Below are positions 37,765 through 47,558 of a stretch of DNA of 64,000 nt, piece after piece; the stretch's first letter is position 1, and each line of letters starts with the position of its first letter. The position numbers were made by a program, and so were the translations under genes. The notes under the pieces were generated by a model. The model searched no databases. It worked only from the letters and a program-made list of their open reading frames with translations, and was not told the DNA's origin. Source of the DNA: an uncultured Collinsella sp. (GTDB taxonomy: Bacteria > Actinomycetota > Coriobacteriia > Coriobacteriales > Coriobacteriaceae); the NCBI GenBank assembly GCA_934630735.1, contig CAKTWK010000002.1:1-64000 (forward strand), given 5' to 3'.

Positions 37765-37843
37765 TTATATCCTCCTCACATAGAGTATTGTTCGCCCCAA
37801 GCGCCGCCCCCTTGTGGGAACGGCGCTTATAGGGCAGGTGAAC

Positions 37844-38401
37844 CTATTTCTTGAACGGGAAACCGAAGGCGTCCAGAAGGGCCTTGGCCTCCTCATCGGT
37901 GTTGGCGGTGGTCACGAAAGTGATGTCCATACCACGCTGGTGATCGACGGAGTCGAAGTCGATCTCGGGGAAGATGAGCTGCTCGGTGACGCCCATGGAG
38001 AAGTTACCACGGCCGTCGAAGCTCTTGGCGGAGATGCCGCGGAAGTCGCGGATACGGGGGATCGCGACGGAGGTCAGACGATCGAAGAACTCCCACATAC
38101 GGTCGCCACGCAGGGTAACCTTGCAGCCGATCGGCATACCAGCGCGCAGGCGGAAGGTAGCGATGGACTTGCGGGCACGGGTGATCATCGGCTGCTGGCC
38201 GGTGATGGCGCGCAGATCGCGCACGGCACCGTCGATGGCCTTGGAATCGGTAGCGGCCTCGCCGACACCCATGTTCACGACGATCTTCTCAAACTTGGGG
38301 ATCATCATGACGTTCTCGTACTGGAACTTGTCCTGAAGCTGCTGCTTGACCTCGTTGTTGTACTTGGTCTTCAGACGCGGCACATACTTCTCTTCTGCCA
38401 T
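37844..38401 (-). CDS. rplE: 50S ribosomal protein L5
   Basis: This 185-residue 5S rRNA-binding protein contains [39 protein letters not shown] and the ending [17 protein letters not shown]. It is the first ribosomal gene of the cluster here; rplX and rplN, normally just upstream, are absent. A candidate promoter lies about 140 bases upstream. Confidence 0.97.
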   Translation of the reverse strand: MAEEKYVPRLKTKYNNEVKQQLQDKFQYENVMMIPKFEKIVVNMGVGEAATDSKAIDGAVRDLRAITGQQPMITRARKSIATFRLRAGMPIGCKVTLRGDRMWEFFDRLTSVAIPRIRDFRGISAKSFDGRGNFSMGVTEQLIFPEIDFDSVDHQRGMDITFVTTANTDEEAKALLDAFGFPFKK

Positions 38402-38538
38402 TGTTCACTCCTTCTTGGGGTTTTAAGCACGGGGCGTGGCCACGATGGGTTGTCCTCGTGCCTCCTGGCTGCATCCGCGCCGCTCATGGCATTTCGCGGT
38501 TTGGACTCGACGCAGCAGGAGCCGACAAAACAATCGGT

Positions 38539-38567
38539 ACTATACGCGCATTGGGTGTGTATTTCCA
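38539..38567 (-). promoter_or_regulatory. Candidate promoter for the rplE cluster
   Basis: On the minus strand TGGAAA and TATAGT are separated by exactly 17 bases. It would drive rplE and the genes downstream, consistent with an operon that truly begins at rplE. The rest of the 38402-38642 stretch shows no gene. Confidence 0.5.
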
Positions 38568-38642
38568 GAAAAACCTCGTCTGCCTGCACAACTCCACAAC
38601 TCCCCCGCACAAATTGACCCCTAGGGGACGGAGGAAAATGAC

Positions 38643-38709
38643 AGTTGCGGTGAAATAGGGACTGTTTGACGGCTTAACAGGCATAAACAGTCCGTATTTC
38701 ACCGCAACT
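38643..38709. repeat. 25-bp inverted repeat, family element A
   Basis: Arms 38643-38667 and 38685-38709 are complementary at 24 of 25 positions, with a 17-base loop. The outer part reads AGTTGCGGTGAAATA. A related element lies at 41437-41503. It falls between the divergently used ends of rplE (promoter side) and xdhC (stop side). Confidence 0.85.
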
Positions 38710-38726
38710 CATATATGGGGATGCGA

Positions 38727-39770
38727 TTAGCGCTTGCGGGGGACGAGTTTGGTACGGCGCAGGTGAATCATCTCGGCGGCGATGGAGATGGCAATCTCCT
38801 CGGGGTCCTCGGCCTGAATGGCAACGCCGATCGGCAGGTGCAGCTCGTCAATCTGGTCCTGCGTAAAGCCCTCCTGCTCCAGGCGGGCGCGCACAAAGGC
38901 CGTCTTGCGGCGCGAACCCAGACAGCCCAGGTAGGCAGGCTTGGCGTGCATCGCCTGAATCACCACGTCGATATCGGACTTGTGGCCTGCTGTGGCCACG
39001 ACCACCAAGTCGCGCGGGCCGATGGGACACAGCTCGCTCAGGTTCTTGTAATCGACCAGGCGACGATCGTAGACGCCGGGCACCCATTCGGGGGTCAGCG
39101 TGCCGGGGCGGTCGTCGCAAGCCACGACGGCAAAACCCGCCGCCGTGAGTACCCGCGCCGTCGCAGCGCCCACGTGGCCGCAGCCAAAGATATAGGTCAG
39201 GCCCTCGGGGCAGAGCGTCTCGATGTGCGCCGCGGGAATCTCGGAGGCCGCGTTGGTGTAGGTGACCTTACTCCCCTCCTCCACCAGCGAAAGCCCGGGG
39301 CAGCCTGCAATGGTGCGGCGCGATTCCTCGCCATGGTACTCGGCCGCATCGCCCTCGAGCGCGCTCGCGATAAACGGCTCAAAGTCGATGACGAAGTCGC
39401 CGATGCGTCGATATGCCAAGACGTCGGCAACCGACTGGAACAACGGCACCTGCGATATATCCAGGTGCAGATAGCACAGGCAGATGGCTCCGCCGCAGAT
39501 CATGCCGGTATCGGAGTTTTCGCCGCCCATGGTGTAGCGGACCAGACGCGATTGCCCTGCGGCCAGCAGCTCGCGCGCCTCGTCCAGCGCAAAGAGCTCG
39601 ATCTTGCCGCCGCCAATGGTGCCCGCTTGGCTGCCATCGGCAAAGACGGCCATCCAGGCGCCCACGCCGCGCGGCGATGACCCTGCCGTGCCGGCCACTA
39701 CCACGAGCTCGCACGTCTCGCCAGCACGCAGGGCGGCAAGCGCCGCATTCACAACATCGAGCTTTTCCAT
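38727..39770 (-). CDS. xdhC: XdhC-family molybdenum hydroxylase maturation protein
   Basis: This 347-residue protein has an N-terminal XdhC domain (AGTAGSSPRGVGAWMAVFAD, IGGGKIE) and a C-terminal Rossmann domain starting at TYIFGCGHVGAATARVLTAA. XdhC binds sulfurated molybdenum cofactor and helps insert it into xanthine dehydrogenase-type enzymes. It lies 9 bases after yqeB in one leftward unit. The conserved Cys in MICGGAICLCYL may matter for cofactor handling. Confidence 0.88.
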   Translation of the reverse strand: MEKLDVVNAALAALRAGETCELVVVAGTAGSSPRGVGAWMAVFADGSQAGTIGGGKIELFALDEARELLAAGQSRLVRYTMGGENSDTGMICGGAICLCYLHLDISQVPLFQSVADVLAYRRIGDFVIDFEPFIASALEGDAAEYHGEESRRTIAGCPGLSLVEEGSKVTYTNAASEIPAAHIETLCPEGLTYIFGCGHVGAATARVLTAAGFAVVACDDRPGTLTPEWVPGVYDRRLVDYKNLSELCPIGPRDLVVVATAGHKSDIDVVIQAMHAKPAYLGCLGSRRKTAFVRARLEQEGFTQDQIDELHLPIGVAIQAEDPEEIAISIAAEMIHLRRTKLVPRKR

Positions 39771-39779
39771 TGCCGCCTT

Positions 39780-40574
39780 CTATCCTCTAAAGACATCGGT
39801 GAGCATAGCGAGTGCTTCGAGCACGCCGCCGCCGACCGACGTCGCCTTGTCCGAAATGTAGTTGATATAGCTGGCATCGCCGCGCGGATCGACATCGGCG
39901 CATTTAAAGCCCTCAGTCACCTGCACGCCGTTCGCCAAAAGCCCGCGCAGACAGCCATCAATCTGCGCGCACATGGGCGTATCGCCCGCGTAGCCAATCA
40001 CGTCTCCGGCGCTCACGATGTCGCCGATCGCATGGTCGGACCTAAACACACCGGCAGCGGGGCTGTGGATAACGCGCTCCTTGCCATAGCCGGCGATGAC
40101 ACCTGGCACGCCCGTATTGGGCTGGGGCGAGCCCTGGGTGATGACGCGGCCGAGAAAATGACCGCGCATGGTCTCGACCACGGCGTCGCAATCGACTGGC
40201 GCGGTAAAGCCCGGCCCCACGGCGATGACGACAGGCGCCATATCGCGCGTGGTGCCCAAGTTGCGCTTGGCCAGAATCGCGTCGACCACGGCAGCGGGCT
40301 TTAGTTCGTCGAGCATCTTGGCCTGGGGGTCCACCACAACGGCAACATCCCCCGCTTGGGCAATCTCGAGCGCCTCAGCCGGCGTCTGTGCCAAGCGAGC
40401 GCAAATGCCTTCGACCTGGACCTCGCCCAGGCGAATGGCCTCGCAAAAACTGATTGTGCGACGGATGCACGTGGGAACCGCGATATCGGCCATAACGACC
40501 GACACGCCGGCGCGTACCAAACGGGCAGCGACGCCCGTGGCGATATCGCCGGCGCCGCGAACATAAACGAGCAT
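39780..40574 (-). CDS. yqeB: YqeB-like selenium-dependent molybdenum hydroxylase accessory protein
   Basis: This 264-residue protein has a Rossmann start VYVRGAGDIATGVAARLVRA and the conserved GPGFTAPVDCDAVVETMRGH and ITQGSPQPNTGVPGVIAGYG. These match the EF2563/YqeB family, found only with selenium-dependent molybdenum hydroxylases. GGGAGGTG precedes the ATG. It is divergent from yqeC and followed by xdhC. The reaction it catalyses is not established. Confidence 0.87.
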   Translation of the reverse strand: MLVYVRGAGDIATGVAARLVRAGVSVVMADIAVPTCIRRTISFCEAIRLGEVQVEGICARLAQTPAEALEIAQAGDVAVVVDPQAKMLDELKPAAVVDAILAKRNLGTTRDMAPVVIAVGPGFTAPVDCDAVVETMRGHFLGRVITQGSPQPNTGVPGVIAGYGKERVIHSPAAGVFRSDHAIGDIVSAGDVIGYAGDTPMCAQIDGCLRGLLANGVQVTEGFKCADVDPRGDASYINYISDKATSVGGGVLEALAMLTDVFRG

Positions 40575-40676
40575 TCCCGGGGCACCTCCCTGTGCTACGG
40601 TTTGAGCAGAGCAAAAGCGGTTCGACCGCTACTCTGATGATTATTTATTATCACAGTATTATACGGCGGTGAACAG

Positions 40677-41411
40677 ATGGAAACGGTTAGCGGCAATCTT
40701 GCCTCGGCGCTCAAGATCGAGCCGGGCATTACCGCGATTATCGGCAGCGGAGGCAAGTCGACCTTGCTCAAGACGCTGGGTCTTGAGCTCATGCGCGCTG
40801 GCGGCCGCGTGCTCCTCTGCACCACCACGCATATGTTTCCCGTCGCCGGCGTGCCATGGGACGGGTCGAACCGCCGTTTGGACGCCGCGCCTTGGAAGCC
40901 GGGCGCCGCGCATGTCCCCGGTTGCACCTGCGAGGCCTGCACGGGCCTTGTGCACGGAAGCATCTGCCAGGCGGGTGTTTTGGACCCGGAGACAGGCAAG
41001 CTCTCCGCCCCCGCCGAGCCGCTCGGCGAGCTGGCACAGCGCTTTACCTACGTCTTGGCCGAGGCGGACGGCAGCAAGCGACTCCCGCTCAAGGCGCATG
41101 CCGCCTGGGAGCCGGCAATTCCCGCCGCCACGGCAAACGTTGTCTGGATCGTCGGCGCCTCGGGGCTGGGCAAGCCCGTCGCCAAGGTTGTCCACCGCCC
41201 CGAGCTCTTTTGCGAGCGTTGCGGCTGCGAGCTCACCGACATCGCCACGCCCGAGCGCGTCGCCCAGGTGCTCAATGCCGAGATGCAGGCGCTGAAACTC
41301 AGCACCGCACGCGTCATGCTCAACCAAGTCGACACGTTCAACGACCCCACGATGGCCGATCGCTTTGAGGCAGCTCTCGACCGCCTCATCGTCGCCACCA
41401 GCCTCAAATAG
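40677..41411 (+). CDS. yqeC: YqeC-like selenium cofactor biosynthesis protein
   Basis: This 244-residue protein has a P-loop IIGSGGKSTLLKTLGLEL and the conserved LLCTTTHMFP and EADGSKRLPLKAHAAWEPAI. This is the YqeC family tied to selenium-dependent hydroxylases. It is transcribed away from yqeB/xdhC; the ~100 bases between them must hold both promoters. A long hairpin lies just after its stop. Confidence 0.86.
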   Translation: METVSGNLASALKIEPGITAIIGSGGKSTLLKTLGLELMRAGGRVLLCTTTHMFPVAGVPWDGSNRRLDAAPWKPGAAHVPGCTCEACTGLVHGSICQAGVLDPETGKLSAPAEPLGELAQRFTYVLAEADGSKRLPLKAHAAWEPAIPAATANVVWIVGASGLGKPVAKVVHRPELFCERCGCELTDIATPERVAQVLNAEMQALKLSTARVMLNQVDTFNDPTMADRFEAALDRLIVATSLK

Positions 41412-41436
41412 CTGGCGCTGCCCCAGCAGGCCTATA

Positions 41437-41503
41437 AGTTGCGGTGGAATAGTTCCTGAAACGGCCTATTTGGCGGCTAAACAGGAACTATTCCACCGCA
41501 CCT
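41437..41503. repeat. 22-bp inverted repeat, family element B
   Basis: Arms 41437-41458 and 41482-41503 match at 21 of 22 positions around a 23-base loop. The outer part reads AGTTGCGGTGGAATA, differing from element A by a compensated G-C for A-T pair. It lies between the convergent yqeC and hydantoinase genes. Confidence 0.85.
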
Positions 41504-41529
41504 GCGAAGGGAATCCGGCGACCTTCCTG

Positions 41530-42897
41530 TTAGCGGGGCACGTAGCGGCCGGGTTGGGCTCCGGTGGGCTCGCCGTCGCGCGCGGCCAGCACGCCGTTCA
41601 CAAACACAGCCTTGGCGCGGCCGTGCGCCTCAAAGCCCTCGAGCGGTGTGTAGTCCACAGCCTGGTGCTGCGTCGCCGTGCGAATGGTCCAGCGCGCCTG
41701 GGGATCCCACACGCACACGTCGGCATCGGCGCCCTCGACAAGACAACCCTTGCGCGGATACATGCCAAAGACGCGCGCCGGGTTCTCGCTCATCAAGCGG
41801 CACAGATCCTCGGGACCCAGCTGTCCCTCAAAGCTCGTAGCGATCGCGACGGGGCGATGCTCCACGCCGGGTCCGCCGTTGGGAATCGCGCGGAAGTCGT
41901 CGCGCCCGCGGTCCTTTTGCCCGTGCAGGTTAAAGCTGCAGTGGTCGGTCGCAATCGTATCGATCTCGCCGGCCACAAGCGCCTCGCGCAGTGCCGCACG
42001 GTCGCCGGCGTGGCGCAGCGGCGGACTCATCACATACTTGGCACCCGCAAAGCCGTCCTCGCCCTGCTCCAAGTAGCACGTATCGTCGAGCATCAGATAC
42101 TGAGGGCAGGTCTCGACATAGATATTCTTCTGCCCACGCGCCTTGGCAGCGCGAATGGCCTCGAGCCCCAGCCTGGTCGAAAGGTGCACCACGTTGACCG
42201 GTGCGTCGCCGGCCAGGTGCGCCAGATATAGCAGCCGGCTCACCGCCTCGGCCTCGCACACATCCGGACGGCTGAGCGCATGGCCCTCGGGCCCGTGGAC
42301 ACCCTGCTCAAACACGCGCTTCTGCAGCTCATTTACCAGCGTGCCGTTCTCGCAATGCACGCACAGTATGCCGCCAATACGCTTGAGTTCCTCCAGCACC
42401 TCGAGCGTCTCGGCATCGTCCAGGCGTAGATGATCGTAGGCAAAGTAGGTCTTAAACGACGACACGCCCGCCTCGCGAATGGCCGAAAGATCGGCGCGAT
42501 TGCGCTCGTTCCACTCGGCGAGTGCCATATGAAAAGCGTAGTTAGCCGTGCAGGTTCCATCGGCACGCCGGTGCCACTCGGCAAGGGCATCGGGCATGGT
42601 CACGCCGCGATCGGCCGTCGCGTAGTCCACGATGGTCGTCGTACCGCCGCAGGCAGCCGCACGCGTACCGGTCTCAAAGCTATCGGCCGTCCAATCCATG
42701 CCGGTCCAGCACTGCATGTGCGTGTGGCCGTCGATAAAGCCGGGGAACACCCAACAGTCGGTGGCGTCCTGGACGGTATCGCCCTCGCCCGGCTCGATTG
42801 CCGCGGCAATCCGCACAATCTTGTCGCCCTCCATGGCAAGGTCGGCGCGACGAAGCCCCTGTGGCGTCACGAGCGCGCCGTTTTTGATGATGATCAT
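41530..42897 (-). CDS. Dihydropyrimidinase/hydantoinase-type amidohydrolase
   Basis: This 455-residue cyclic amidohydrolase has metal ligands in FPGFIDGHTHMQ, the carboxylated Lys in SFKTYFAYDHLRL, HCENG, VNVVHLSTRLG and IATDHCSF. It is the counterpart of the E. coli hyuA (ygeZ) gene of the ygeW-ygfJ region, where ring-opening of a purine breakdown product is expected. GGAG precedes the ATG. It is 9 bases downstream of the mocA-like gene. The exact substrate (hydantoin, dihydropyrimidine or other) is not readable. Confidence 0.87.
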   Translation of the reverse strand: MIIIKNGALVTPQGLRRADLAMEGDKIVRIAAAIEPGEGDTVQDATDCWVFPGFIDGHTHMQCWTGMDWTADSFETGTRAAACGGTTTIVDYATADRGVTMPDALAEWHRRADGTCTANYAFHMALAEWNERNRADLSAIREAGVSSFKTYFAYDHLRLDDAETLEVLEELKRIGGILCVHCENGTLVNELQKRVFEQGVHGPEGHALSRPDVCEAEAVSRLLYLAHLAGDAPVNVVHLSTRLGLEAIRAAKARGQKNIYVETCPQYLMLDDTCYLEQGEDGFAGAKYVMSPPLRHAGDRAALREALVAGEIDTIATDHCSFNLHGQKDRGRDDFRAIPNGGPGVEHRPVAIATSFEGQLGPEDLCRLMSENPARVFGMYPRKGCLVEGADADVCVWDPQARWTIRTATQHQAVDYTPLEGFEAHGRAKAVFVNGVLAARDGEPTGAQPGRYVPR

Positions 42898-42906
42898 TAT
42901 TGCTCC

Positions 42907-43521
42907 TTATTGATTGATGCAGTTGGCCACGCGATCAAAATACGAGCAGGCCGCGATATGCTCCGAGACGCGGCGCTGGCCCTTGGCGGTGTCGACGTCC
43001 CACAGCTCGTAGGCACGCGCCTCGACCAGCACCACGTCGATACGGTCCTTGAGAATCGAACCGCCACCGTCCTTGCCCTCAAGACACATAAGTGCATCGA
43101 ACAGTTCCGCCGGAAAGAGCACCGGGCTCGAAGGCTCACCGTTGCACGCAAGACGCACCGGATGCTTGCGGCCACGCTCATCAAATGCACGAACCATAGC
43201 CTCAAAAGAATCCGCGCTCACAAGCGGCTGGTCGCCCGGCAAAAAGAGGCAACCCTTCCAGCCGCGACTCGCCCCCCACGAAAGGCCCGCACGGACGCTT
43301 TCGCTGCGCAGTTTGCCATCGTGCAGCACGCACGGGCAATGCTTGTCCTCGCAAATCCGGGCGACCTCGGGCCAACGCGTCGAAACCACGACGTCAAAGC
43401 CCCGGGGAACCGAATCGATGGTCCGGGCAATCAGCGGCTTGCCATAGATATCGGCAAGCATCTTGTTGGAGCCAAACCGCTTGCCCTCGCCCGAGGCCAT
43501 AATGACGCAACCGAGTTTCAT
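42907..43521 (-). CDS. mocA: MocA/MobA-like molybdenum cofactor nucleotidyltransferase
   Basis: This 204-residue protein, of which MKLGCVIMASGEGKRFGSNK is the nucleotide-binding loop and LFLPGDQPLVSADSFEAMV the metal-binding aspartate region, fits the family that adds a nucleotide (CMP in MocA) to molybdopterin cofactor. It is related to E. coli ygfJ of the same locus. The start at 43521 has GGGAGG 9 bases upstream; a much longer in-frame extension lacks support. Confidence 0.85.
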   Translation of the reverse strand: MKLGCVIMASGEGKRFGSNKMLADIYGKPLIARTIDSVPRGFDVVVSTRWPEVARICEDKHCPCVLHDGKLRSESVRAGLSWGASRGWKGCLFLPGDQPLVSADSFEAMVRAFDERGRKHPVRLACNGEPSSPVLFPAELFDALMCLEGKDGGGSILKDRIDVVLVEARAYELWDVDTAKGQRRVSEHIAACSYFDRVANCINQ

Positions 43522-43640
43522 CTCCGCAAACCTCCCCTGGCCGCCTTGGACACCATAGTTGCTATACCCACCATAGCAAGCTCGCACTCCGTCGGAACAG
43601 GCACGCGCTCGTTTTTCCAGCGAACGAACCTTGGCTCTCC

Positions 43641-43681
43641 ATAGAACAAAGGAGGGCACCCCGCGACGCAGGGCACCCTCC
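43641..43681 (-). terminator. Terminator of arcC
   Basis: GGAGGG/CCCTCC plus an inner CCC/GGG pair form the stem (43651-43681); the minus strand continues TTTGTT. It separates arcC from the mocA-hydantoinase pair. Confidence 0.75.
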
Positions 43682-43699
43682 TCAATGGTGCAGATATGC

Positions 43700-44650
43700 C
43701 TACTCAGCGTCGCCGGTAAACGTGGTACCGGTCTTGCCGGCAAGACCGTCACGCGCCTTCTCGAGCAGCGTGATGAGCGCCGTGCGGCCCGGCTTGCTCT
43801 CGGCAAACGTCGAGGCGGCCTGGACCTTGGGCAGCATGGAGCCGCGACCGAACTCGTTGGCCTCGGACAGACGCTTTACGTCAGCCGCGGTCAGCGTGTC
43901 GAGCCACTGCTCGTGGTCGGTGCCAAAACCAATGGCAACCTTCTCCACAGCCGTCAGAATAATCAGGGCATCGGCGTCGAGCTGCTCGGCGAGCTTCTCG
44001 GCCGCAAAGTCCTTATCGATGACGGCGGCAGCGCCCTTAAGGTGGTTGCCCTGGGCTTTGGTGACGGGAATACCGCCACCGCCGCAGGAGATCACCACGT
44101 GGTTGGACTCGACGAGCGACTTGATGGTGTCGAGCTCGACGATGTTCACGGGCTTGGGCGAGGCCACCACGCGACGGAAGCCCTGCTTCTCGTCGTGGAT
44201 AAACTGGTAACCGCGGTCGGCTTCCAGCTCCTTGGCCTCGGCCTCGCTCATCCACGGACCGATCGGCTTGACCGGGTCGGCAAAGGCCGGGTCGTCTGCC
44301 GCAACCTCGACCTGGGTGAGCACGGTGGCGACACCCTTGTCGATGTTGCGGTCGAGCATTTCCTCGCGCAGCGCATTTTGCAGGTCATAGCCAATGTAGC
44401 CCTGGCTCATGGCACCGCAAACGGACAGCGGGCAGGGGATGTACTTCTGAGGGTTAGAGCGCGTGAGCTCCGCCATCGCGTTGGCGATCATACCCACCTG
44501 GGGACCGTTGCCGTGCACGACGACGACCTCGTTGCCCTCCTCGATCAGGTCGACGATAGCCTTGGAAGTCGTCTTGACGGCCTCCATCTGCTCGGGAAGG
44601 TTGGCGCCAAGGGCGTTTCCGCCCAGGGCGACAACAATACGCTTAGCCAT
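43700..44650 (-). CDS. arcC: Carbamate kinase
   Basis: This 316-residue enzyme makes ATP from carbamoyl phosphate and ADP. Motifs are IVVALGGNALG, VVVHGNGPQVGMIANAMAEL and CGGGGIPVTKAQG. It is 14 bases after ygeW, matching the E. coli ygeW-ygeX-ygeY-ygeZ-yqeA set in which yqeA is a carbamate kinase-like gene. It would recover energy from the carbamoyl group released by the YgeW reaction. Confidence 0.94.
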   Translation of the reverse strand: MAKRIVVALGGNALGANLPEQMEAVKTTSKAIVDLIEEGNEVVVVHGNGPQVGMIANAMAELTRSNPQKYIPCPLSVCGAMSQGYIGYDLQNALREEMLDRNIDKGVATVLTQVEVAADDPAFADPVKPIGPWMSEAEAKELEADRGYQFIHDEKQGFRRVVASPKPVNIVELDTIKSLVESNHVVISCGGGGIPVTKAQGNHLKGAAAVIDKDFAAEKLAEQLDADALIILTAVEKVAIGFGTDHEQWLDTLTAADVKRLSEANEFGRGSMLPKVQAASTFAESKPGRTALITLLEKARDGLAGKTGTTFTGDAE

Positions 44651-44664
44651 TTCTCAACCCAGCT

Positions 44665-45867
44665 TTAGGCCTGGAACCAACGGGCGGTGTTGCGCTCGTC
44701 GAGGGCCTTGAGGGTAGCGGCGGGATCGGCAACCTTCTGCAGGAACATCATGGCTGCGATGGCGTACGGCTTGTAGCTGGCCTCCTTGTACATGCCCACA
44801 CGGTGCATGTCGAAGACGTCGGCGTTGACCTCGCCGTGCTCGCAGGAGACACCGGAGATGTCGGCGGGCAGCGGATGCATAAAGATGGTGTCCTGGCCGT
44901 TGGCGGTCTTCTCCATGAGCTCGGTCGTGGAGCACCAATCCTGATGCGTAGCGTTCTGGGCAAGCAGCTCCTTCTCGAGCGCAGCGATGCCGGCGTCGTC
45001 GCCCTCGGCGTACAGGTTGGTGCGCTTCTCCATGGCAGCAAACGGAGCCCAGCTCTTGGGGATCACGATGTCGGCGCCCTCGAAGGCCTCGGCCATGGTG
45101 TTGACCTGCTTAAAGGTGGTGCCGGACTCGGCGGCGTAGCCCTTAGCGCGCTCGACGACCTCGGGCATGAGGTCGTAGCCCTCGGGGTGGGCCAGGGTGA
45201 CGTCCATGCCAAAACGAGGCAGCAGGCTGATCAGCGACTGCGGGCAGGACAGCGGCTTGCCGTAAGAGGGCGAGTAGGCCCAGGTAACGGCAACCTTCTT
45301 GCCCTTGAGGTTCTCGAGGCCGCCAAACTCGTTGATGAGGTAGAGCATGTCGGCAGAGGACTGCGTGGGGTGATCGGAGTCGGACTGCAGGGAGATGAGC
45401 GTGGGACGGTGATCAAGAACACCGTCCTCGTAGGCCTGCTGCACGGACTCGGAGACCTCGGCCATGTAGGCGTCGCCCTTGCCGATGTACATGTCATCGC
45501 GGATGCCGATGACGTCGGCCATGAAGGAGATCATGGTAGCGGTCTCGCGGACGGTCTCGCCGTGAGCGATCTGGGACTTCTTCTCGTCCAGGTCCTGCAG
45601 CTCAAGGCCGAGCAGGTTGGCGGCCTTGGAGAAGGAGAAGCGCGTACGAGTGGAGTTGTCGCGGAACAGCGAGACAGCCAGGCCCGAGTCGAAGATCTTG
45701 GACGAGACGTTGTTCTCACGCAGCTCGCGCAGGGCGTCGGCGACGATGTAGAGAGCCTTGAGCTCGTCGGTGGTCTTATCCCAGGTGTGCAGGAAGTCGC
45801 TGCCGTACATACCCTTAAAATCGAGACCGTTCAGCTGCTCGACGAGCTCGGTAAACTTGGCGTCCAT
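44665..45867 (-). CDS. ygeW: YgeW-type (knotted) carbamoyltransferase
   Basis: This 400-residue transcarbamylase has the carbamoyl-phosphate motif STRTRFS in FRDNSTRTRFSFSKAANLL and HPLPADISGVSCEHGEV. These and the length match the YgeW family, distinct from ornithine and aspartate carbamoyltransferases. The start at 45867 has AAAGGA 7 bases upstream. It is in a leftward run ygeX-ygeY-ygeW-arcC. The physiological substrate of YgeW is not fully settled. Confidence 0.93.
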   Translation of the reverse strand: MDAKFTELVEQLNGLDFKGMYGSDFLHTWDKTTDELKALYIVADALRELRENNVSSKIFDSGLAVSLFRDNSTRTRFSFSKAANLLGLELQDLDEKKSQIAHGETVRETATMISFMADVIGIRDDMYIGKGDAYMAEVSESVQQAYEDGVLDHRPTLISLQSDSDHPTQSSADMLYLINEFGGLENLKGKKVAVTWAYSPSYGKPLSCPQSLISLLPRFGMDVTLAHPEGYDLMPEVVERAKGYAAESGTTFKQVNTMAEAFEGADIVIPKSWAPFAAMEKRTNLYAEGDDAGIAALEKELLAQNATHQDWCSTTELMEKTANGQDTIFMHPLPADISGVSCEHGEVNADVFDMHRVGMYKEASYKPYAIAAMMFLQKVADPAATLKALDERNTARWFQA

Positions 45868-46021
45868 GTAAATATCCTTTCCAAAGATGAAACGATCGCA
45901 ATGAGTAGATGTGCTCCGGCATGCGCGTGTGGCTAGAACATGCAGAGCGCTATGACGAGGACCCGCTACCGTTGAGGAAGCATGGGAGATAACGACCGCG
46001 GGCCCCAAGTCAACAGGGGGT

Positions 46022-46046
46022 GCCGGGGACACGAGCTGTCCCCGGC
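46022..46046. repeat. 10-bp perfect hairpin between ygeY and ygeW
   Basis: GCCGGGGACA/TGTCCCCGGC with a 5-base loop. No T-run follows, so it may be an mRNA stability element or an attenuator within the operon. Confidence 0.7.
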
Positions 46047-46068
46047 TCAACAAGATCGAGGAATGGGA

Positions 46069-47454
46069 CTAATCGATCTTGTTGTTGGTCAGACCGGCGC
46101 GGAACACGGTGGCGTCGCCATCGGCCTGGCTCGGATCGTAGAGATTCAGGGCAGCCACATACATGGCGGCAGCGGTGACCAGGTCGTCCTTGTAGGTGAC
46201 CTCGTTGGGAGCGTGAGCCTGAGACTCGGCACCCGGGCCAAAGCCGACGCAGGGGATACCATAGCGGCCCTGGATGGAAACGCAGTTCGTGGAGAAGGTC
46301 CACTTGTCGCACAGCGGACGACCGGTGCGCTTGTCCATGCTGGGCTCGCAGCCGATGCGCTCGTCACCGAACATGGCCTTGTGGGCGTCGACGAGGGCCT
46401 TGACGTGCGGAGCGGTCTCCTTGTTGATCCACGTGGGGAAGTAAGCCTCGGTCTCGTAAACCTCGCCGGTCCAGGACGGACGGTCGTACATGTACATGGA
46501 GACCTTCACGTCGTCGCCGTACTTCTTGGCGGCCGGCAGGTTGCGGATCTCGTCCAGGCAGGACTCCCAGGTCTCGCCGGCGGTCATGCGACGGTCGATG
46601 GAGATGGCGCAGGAGTCAGCGACAGCGCAGCGGCTGGGGCTGGTGTAGAAGATCTGGCTGACGGTGCAGGTGCCGCGGCCCAGGAAGCGGGCGTCCTCGA
46701 AGTGCTCGGGGTTGTACTTGGGGTCGAGCATCTTGACGAGGCCCTTGATGTCGGTCGACTCGTCGCAGCCGTTGTTGTTGAGGGCGCGGACGTCGGCGAT
46801 GATGTCGGCCATCTTGTAGATGGCGTTGTCGCCGCGGTCGGGAGCGGAGCCGTGGCAGGAGGTGCCGTGAACGTCGACGCGGATCTCCATGCGGCCGCGG
46901 TGACCGCGATAGATGCCGCCGTCGGTGGGCTCGGTGGAAATAACGAACTCGGGCTTAATGCCGTCCTTGTTGTAGATGTACTGCCAGCACATGCCGTCGC
47001 AGTCCTCTTCCTGGACGGTGCCGACGACCATGATCTTGTAGCCCTCGGGGATGAGGCCCATGTCCTTCATCATCTTGGCAGCGTAGGTAGCGGAAGCCAT
47101 GCCGCCCTCCTGGTCGGAGCCGCCGCGGCCGTAGATGATCTCGTCGGTCTCGTAGCCCTCATAGGGATCGGCGTCCCAGTTCTCGATGTTGCCGATGCCG
47201 ACGGTGTCGATGTGGGAGTCGATGGCGATGATCTTGTCGCCCTCGCCCATAAAGCCCATAACGTTGCCCAGGCCGTCGACCTTGACCTCGTCATAGCCAA
47301 GGCTCTCCATCTCGGCCTTGATGCAAGCGACAACCTCACCCTCCTCGCAAGACTCAGAGGGGTGGGAGATCATAGCGCGCAGGAAGCGAGTCATATCAGC
47401 ACGATGGGACTCAGCAGCAGCCTTGATAGCGTCGAAATCGAGTTCTTTAGTCAT
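46069..47454 (-). CDS. ygeY: YgeY family selenium-metabolism-linked hydrolase
   Basis: This 461-residue M20-type metallohydrolase has metal-site motifs [25 protein letters not shown] and [35 protein letters not shown] is the lid/dimerisation region. The family co-occurs with selenium-dependent hydroxylases. ATG at 47454 follows AAAGG; an in-frame TTG three codons earlier is less likely. It probably removes an acyl or amide group in the purine breakdown route, but the substrate is unproven. Confidence 0.92.
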   Translation of the reverse strand: MTKELDFDAIKAAAESHRADMTRFLRAMISHPSESCEEGEVVACIKAEMESLGYDEVKVDGLGNVMGFMGEGDKIIAIDSHIDTVGIGNIENWDADPYEGYETDEIIYGRGGSDQEGGMASATYAAKMMKDMGLIPEGYKIMVVGTVQEEDCDGMCWQYIYNKDGIKPEFVISTEPTDGGIYRGHRGRMEIRVDVHGTSCHGSAPDRGDNAIYKMADIIADVRALNNNGCDESTDIKGLVKMLDPKYNPEHFEDARFLGRGTCTVSQIFYTSPSRCAVADSCAISIDRRMTAGETWESCLDEIRNLPAAKKYGDDVKVSMYMYDRPSWTGEVYETEAYFPTWINKETAPHVKALVDAHKAMFGDERIGCEPSMDKRTGRPLCDKWTFSTNCVSIQGRYGIPCVGFGPGAESQAHAPNEVTYKDDLVTAAAMYVAALNLYDPSQADGDATVFRAGLTNNKID

Positions 47455-47558
47455 AACAGTCAACCTTTCTACAAGGGTTTACCTACAGGTAGATATTTCA
47501 GATAGATCACTTGTGCCAAGCAGCGTGAGGTCGAGCACCCGGCAAGCAAGTAAACGTA

